This document shows, in pieces, positions 5,122 through 6,361 of a stretch of DNA of 6,361 nucleotides. Source of the stretch: Anaerolineales bacterium (GTDB lineage: Bacteria; Chloroflexota; Anaerolineae; UBA7937); contig JAUVHF010000093.1 of assembly GCA_030593425.1 (NCBI GenBank), positions 1 through 6,361 on the forward strand, given 5' to 3'. The position numbers were made by a program, and so were the translations under genes. Numbering within the stretch: position 1 is the stretch's first letter; each line of letters begins with the position of its first letter. The notes under the pieces were generated by a model. It made no database searches. It was not told the DNA's origin and saw only the letters and a program-made list of their open reading frames with translations.

Positions 5122-6361
5122 ATGGCTAAGACTATAGGTATAGATTTGGGGACCACCAACTCGGTGGCCGCGGTTATGGAGGGTGGAGAGCCTACGGTGA
5201 TCCCTACCGCGGAAGGGTCGCGACTCTGCCCCTCGGTGGTGGCGGTCACCAAGACTGGAGAGAGGTTGGTAGGCCAGGTGGCTAAACGTCAAGCGACGAC
5301 CAACCCCGAGAATACCATCTTCTCCATTAAACGGTTCATGGGGCGCAAGTATAAGGACTCCACGGTACAGCATGATATCGAACTCGTGCCTTTCAAATTG
5401 AGCGAGGCCCCCAACGGGGATGTGCGCGTGCATATGGAGGGTAATGAGTACTCGCCACCCGAGATATCCTCCATGATCCTCCAGAAGTTGAGGAGGGATG
5501 CCGAAGCCTACCTAGGCGAGCCGGTGACCGAGGCGGTGATCACCGTCCCCGCCTATTTCAACGACTCCCAGAGGCAGGCCACCAAAGAAGCGGGCAAGAT
5601 AGCGGGACTGAAAGTCTTGCGCATCATCAACGAGCCCACCGCCTCCTCCCTGGCTTATGGCCTGGATAAGAAGGCGGACGAGCGGATAGCGGTATTTGAC
5701 CTGGGGGGCGGCACCTACGATATCTCCATCTTGGAGATAGGCGAGGGGGTCTTCGAGGTGAAGTCCACCAACGGGGACACCCACCTGGGAGGCGATGACT
5801 TCGACCAGCGGGTCATCGACTGGATAGCCGACGAGTTCAAGAAGGAGCAAGGGATAGACCTGCGCGAGGATAGCATGGCCCTCCAGCGGCTGAAGGAGGC
5901 GGCGGAGAAGGCCAAGTGCGAACTCTCCACCGTGATGCAGACGGAGATCAACCTTCCCTTCATCACCGCTGACTCCTCCGGCCCCAAGCACCTCACTATG
6001 ACCATTACCCGGTCTAAGCTGGAGCAGTTGGTGGGGGATCTCATCGAGAAGACTATACCCCCTATGAAGCAGGCGCTGGACGATGCGAAAATCGAGCCTT
6101 CGGACATCGACGAGGTCATCCTGGTAGGGGGGCAGACGCGGATGCCCGCCGTCCAGAAGATGGTGGCCGAGTTCTTCGGCAAGGAGCCCCATAAAGGGAT
6201 TAACCCCGACGAGCTGGTGGGCCTGGGGGCGGCCATCCAAGCCGGCGTGCTGAAAGGGGAGGTGAAGGACATCTTGCTCCTCGACGTTACCCCGCTGACC
6301 TTGAGCATCGAGACCCTGGGTGGCGTGGCTACGCCCTTAATCGAGCGGAATACCACCATCC
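5122..6361 (+). CDS. dnaK: Chaperone DnaK (Hsp70), N-terminal 413 codons; cut by window edge
   Basis: The ATP-driven Hsp70 chaperone of the cytoplasm, working with DnaJ and GrpE to bind and refold exposed hydrophobic peptides. The visible part is a complete nucleotide-binding domain plus the start of the substrate-binding domain. IDLGTTNS (7-14) is the phosphate-1 motif, NPENTIFSIKRFMGR (61-75) is typical Hsp70, and VPAYFNDSQRQATKEAG (142-158) is a family signature. INEPTASSLAYGL (169-181), the phosphate-2 motif FDLGGGTYD (192-200) and VILVGGQTRMP (332-342) follow. The interdomain linker DILLLD is at 383-388. The segment after residue 75 retains the insertion found in proteobacterial and Chloroflexota DnaK and missing from Firmicutes and Actinobacteria. 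Two small departures are Tyr199, where Phe is usual, and Ser395 in LTLSIETLGG, where Gly is usual. The remaining roughly 200 residues lie outside the window, where dnaJ may follow. Frame and start are secure. Confidence 0.98.
   Translation, partial: MAKTIGIDLGTTNSVAAVMEGGEPTVIPTAEGSRLCPSVVAVTKTGERLVGQVAKRQATTNPENTIFSIKRFMGRKYKDSTVQHDIELVPFKLSEAPNGDVRVHMEGNEYSPPEISSMILQKLRRDAEAYLGEPVTEAVITVPAYFNDSQRQATKEAGKIAGLKVLRIINEPTASSLAYGLDKKADERIAVFDLGGGTYDISILEIGEGVFEVKSTNGDTHLGGDDFDQRVIDWIADEFKKEQGIDLREDSMALQRLKEAAEKAKCELSTVMQTEINLPFITADSSGPKHLTMTITRSKLEQLVGDLIEKTIPPMKQALDDAKIEPSDIDEVILVGGQTRMPAVQKMVAEFFGKEPHKGINPDELVGLGAAIQAGVLKGEVKDILLLDVTPLTLSIETLGGVATPLIERNTTI

Noticed and set aside
5512..6240. 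Long minus-strand open frame of 242 codons opposite dnaK, and another overlapping it at 5715-6359
   Set aside because: The protein composition is low quality and matches no family, and the + strand in this region is unmistakable dnaK. Purine-starting codons in a strongly biased gene often leave the opposite strand open.

Overview
The window comes from a moderately GC-rich bacterium. The gene order hrcA-grpE-dnaK, a perfect CIRCE operator, a DnaK that keeps the N-terminal-domain insertion missing from Firmicutes and Actinobacteria, and apparently leaderless genes together suggest Chloroflexota, perhaps Dehalococcoidia-like. This placement is an inference from remembered sequence similarity and no search was run. 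All six main genes are on the + strand and packed tightly.

Positions 1-90 are non-coding and hold two back-to-back sigma-A-type promoters. One fires left, out of the window (TTGCCA-N17-TATAAT on the minus strand, positions 29-1). The other fires right into the first gene (TTGTCT-N17-TATAAT, 56-84).

Positions 91-3380 form a surface-polysaccharide block. It contains a family 2 glycosyltransferase with a membrane-associated C-terminus, a second family 2 glycosyltransferase of the rhamnosyltransferase-like (WbbL/COG1216) type, and a polyprenyl-phosphate sugar-1-phosphate transferase (WcaJ/WbaP-like) that would start a glycan on a lipid carrier. The transferase would load the first sugar-phosphate and the two glycosyltransferases would extend the chain. 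No flippase, polymerase or sugar-nucleotide gene is visible, so the locus is either incomplete here or relies on genes elsewhere.

The first two glycosyltransferase genes each have a good promoter whose -10 box lies only 6-9 nt before the start codon and no usable Shine-Dalgarno sequence, so both look leaderless. The third gene overlaps the second (GTGA) and has a strong Shine-Dalgarno sequence.

Positions 3381-6361 hold the heat-shock operon. A consensus promoter (TTGACA-N17-TATCAT) runs into a perfect CIRCE operator, followed by hrcA (repressor), grpE (nucleotide exchange factor) and dnaK (Hsp70, cut by the window edge after 413 codons). HrcA binding at CIRCE would close an autoregulatory loop, and GrpE and DnaK work as a chaperone pair. 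No convincing intrinsic terminator separates the polysaccharide block from this operon.

I see no mobile element, CRISPR array, tRNA or rRNA. The genes are ordinary. The points worth a second look are regulatory: the divergent promoter pair, the two leaderless starts, and the hrcA leader, where a small hairpin and a 13-codon upstream ORF overlap the hrcA start.
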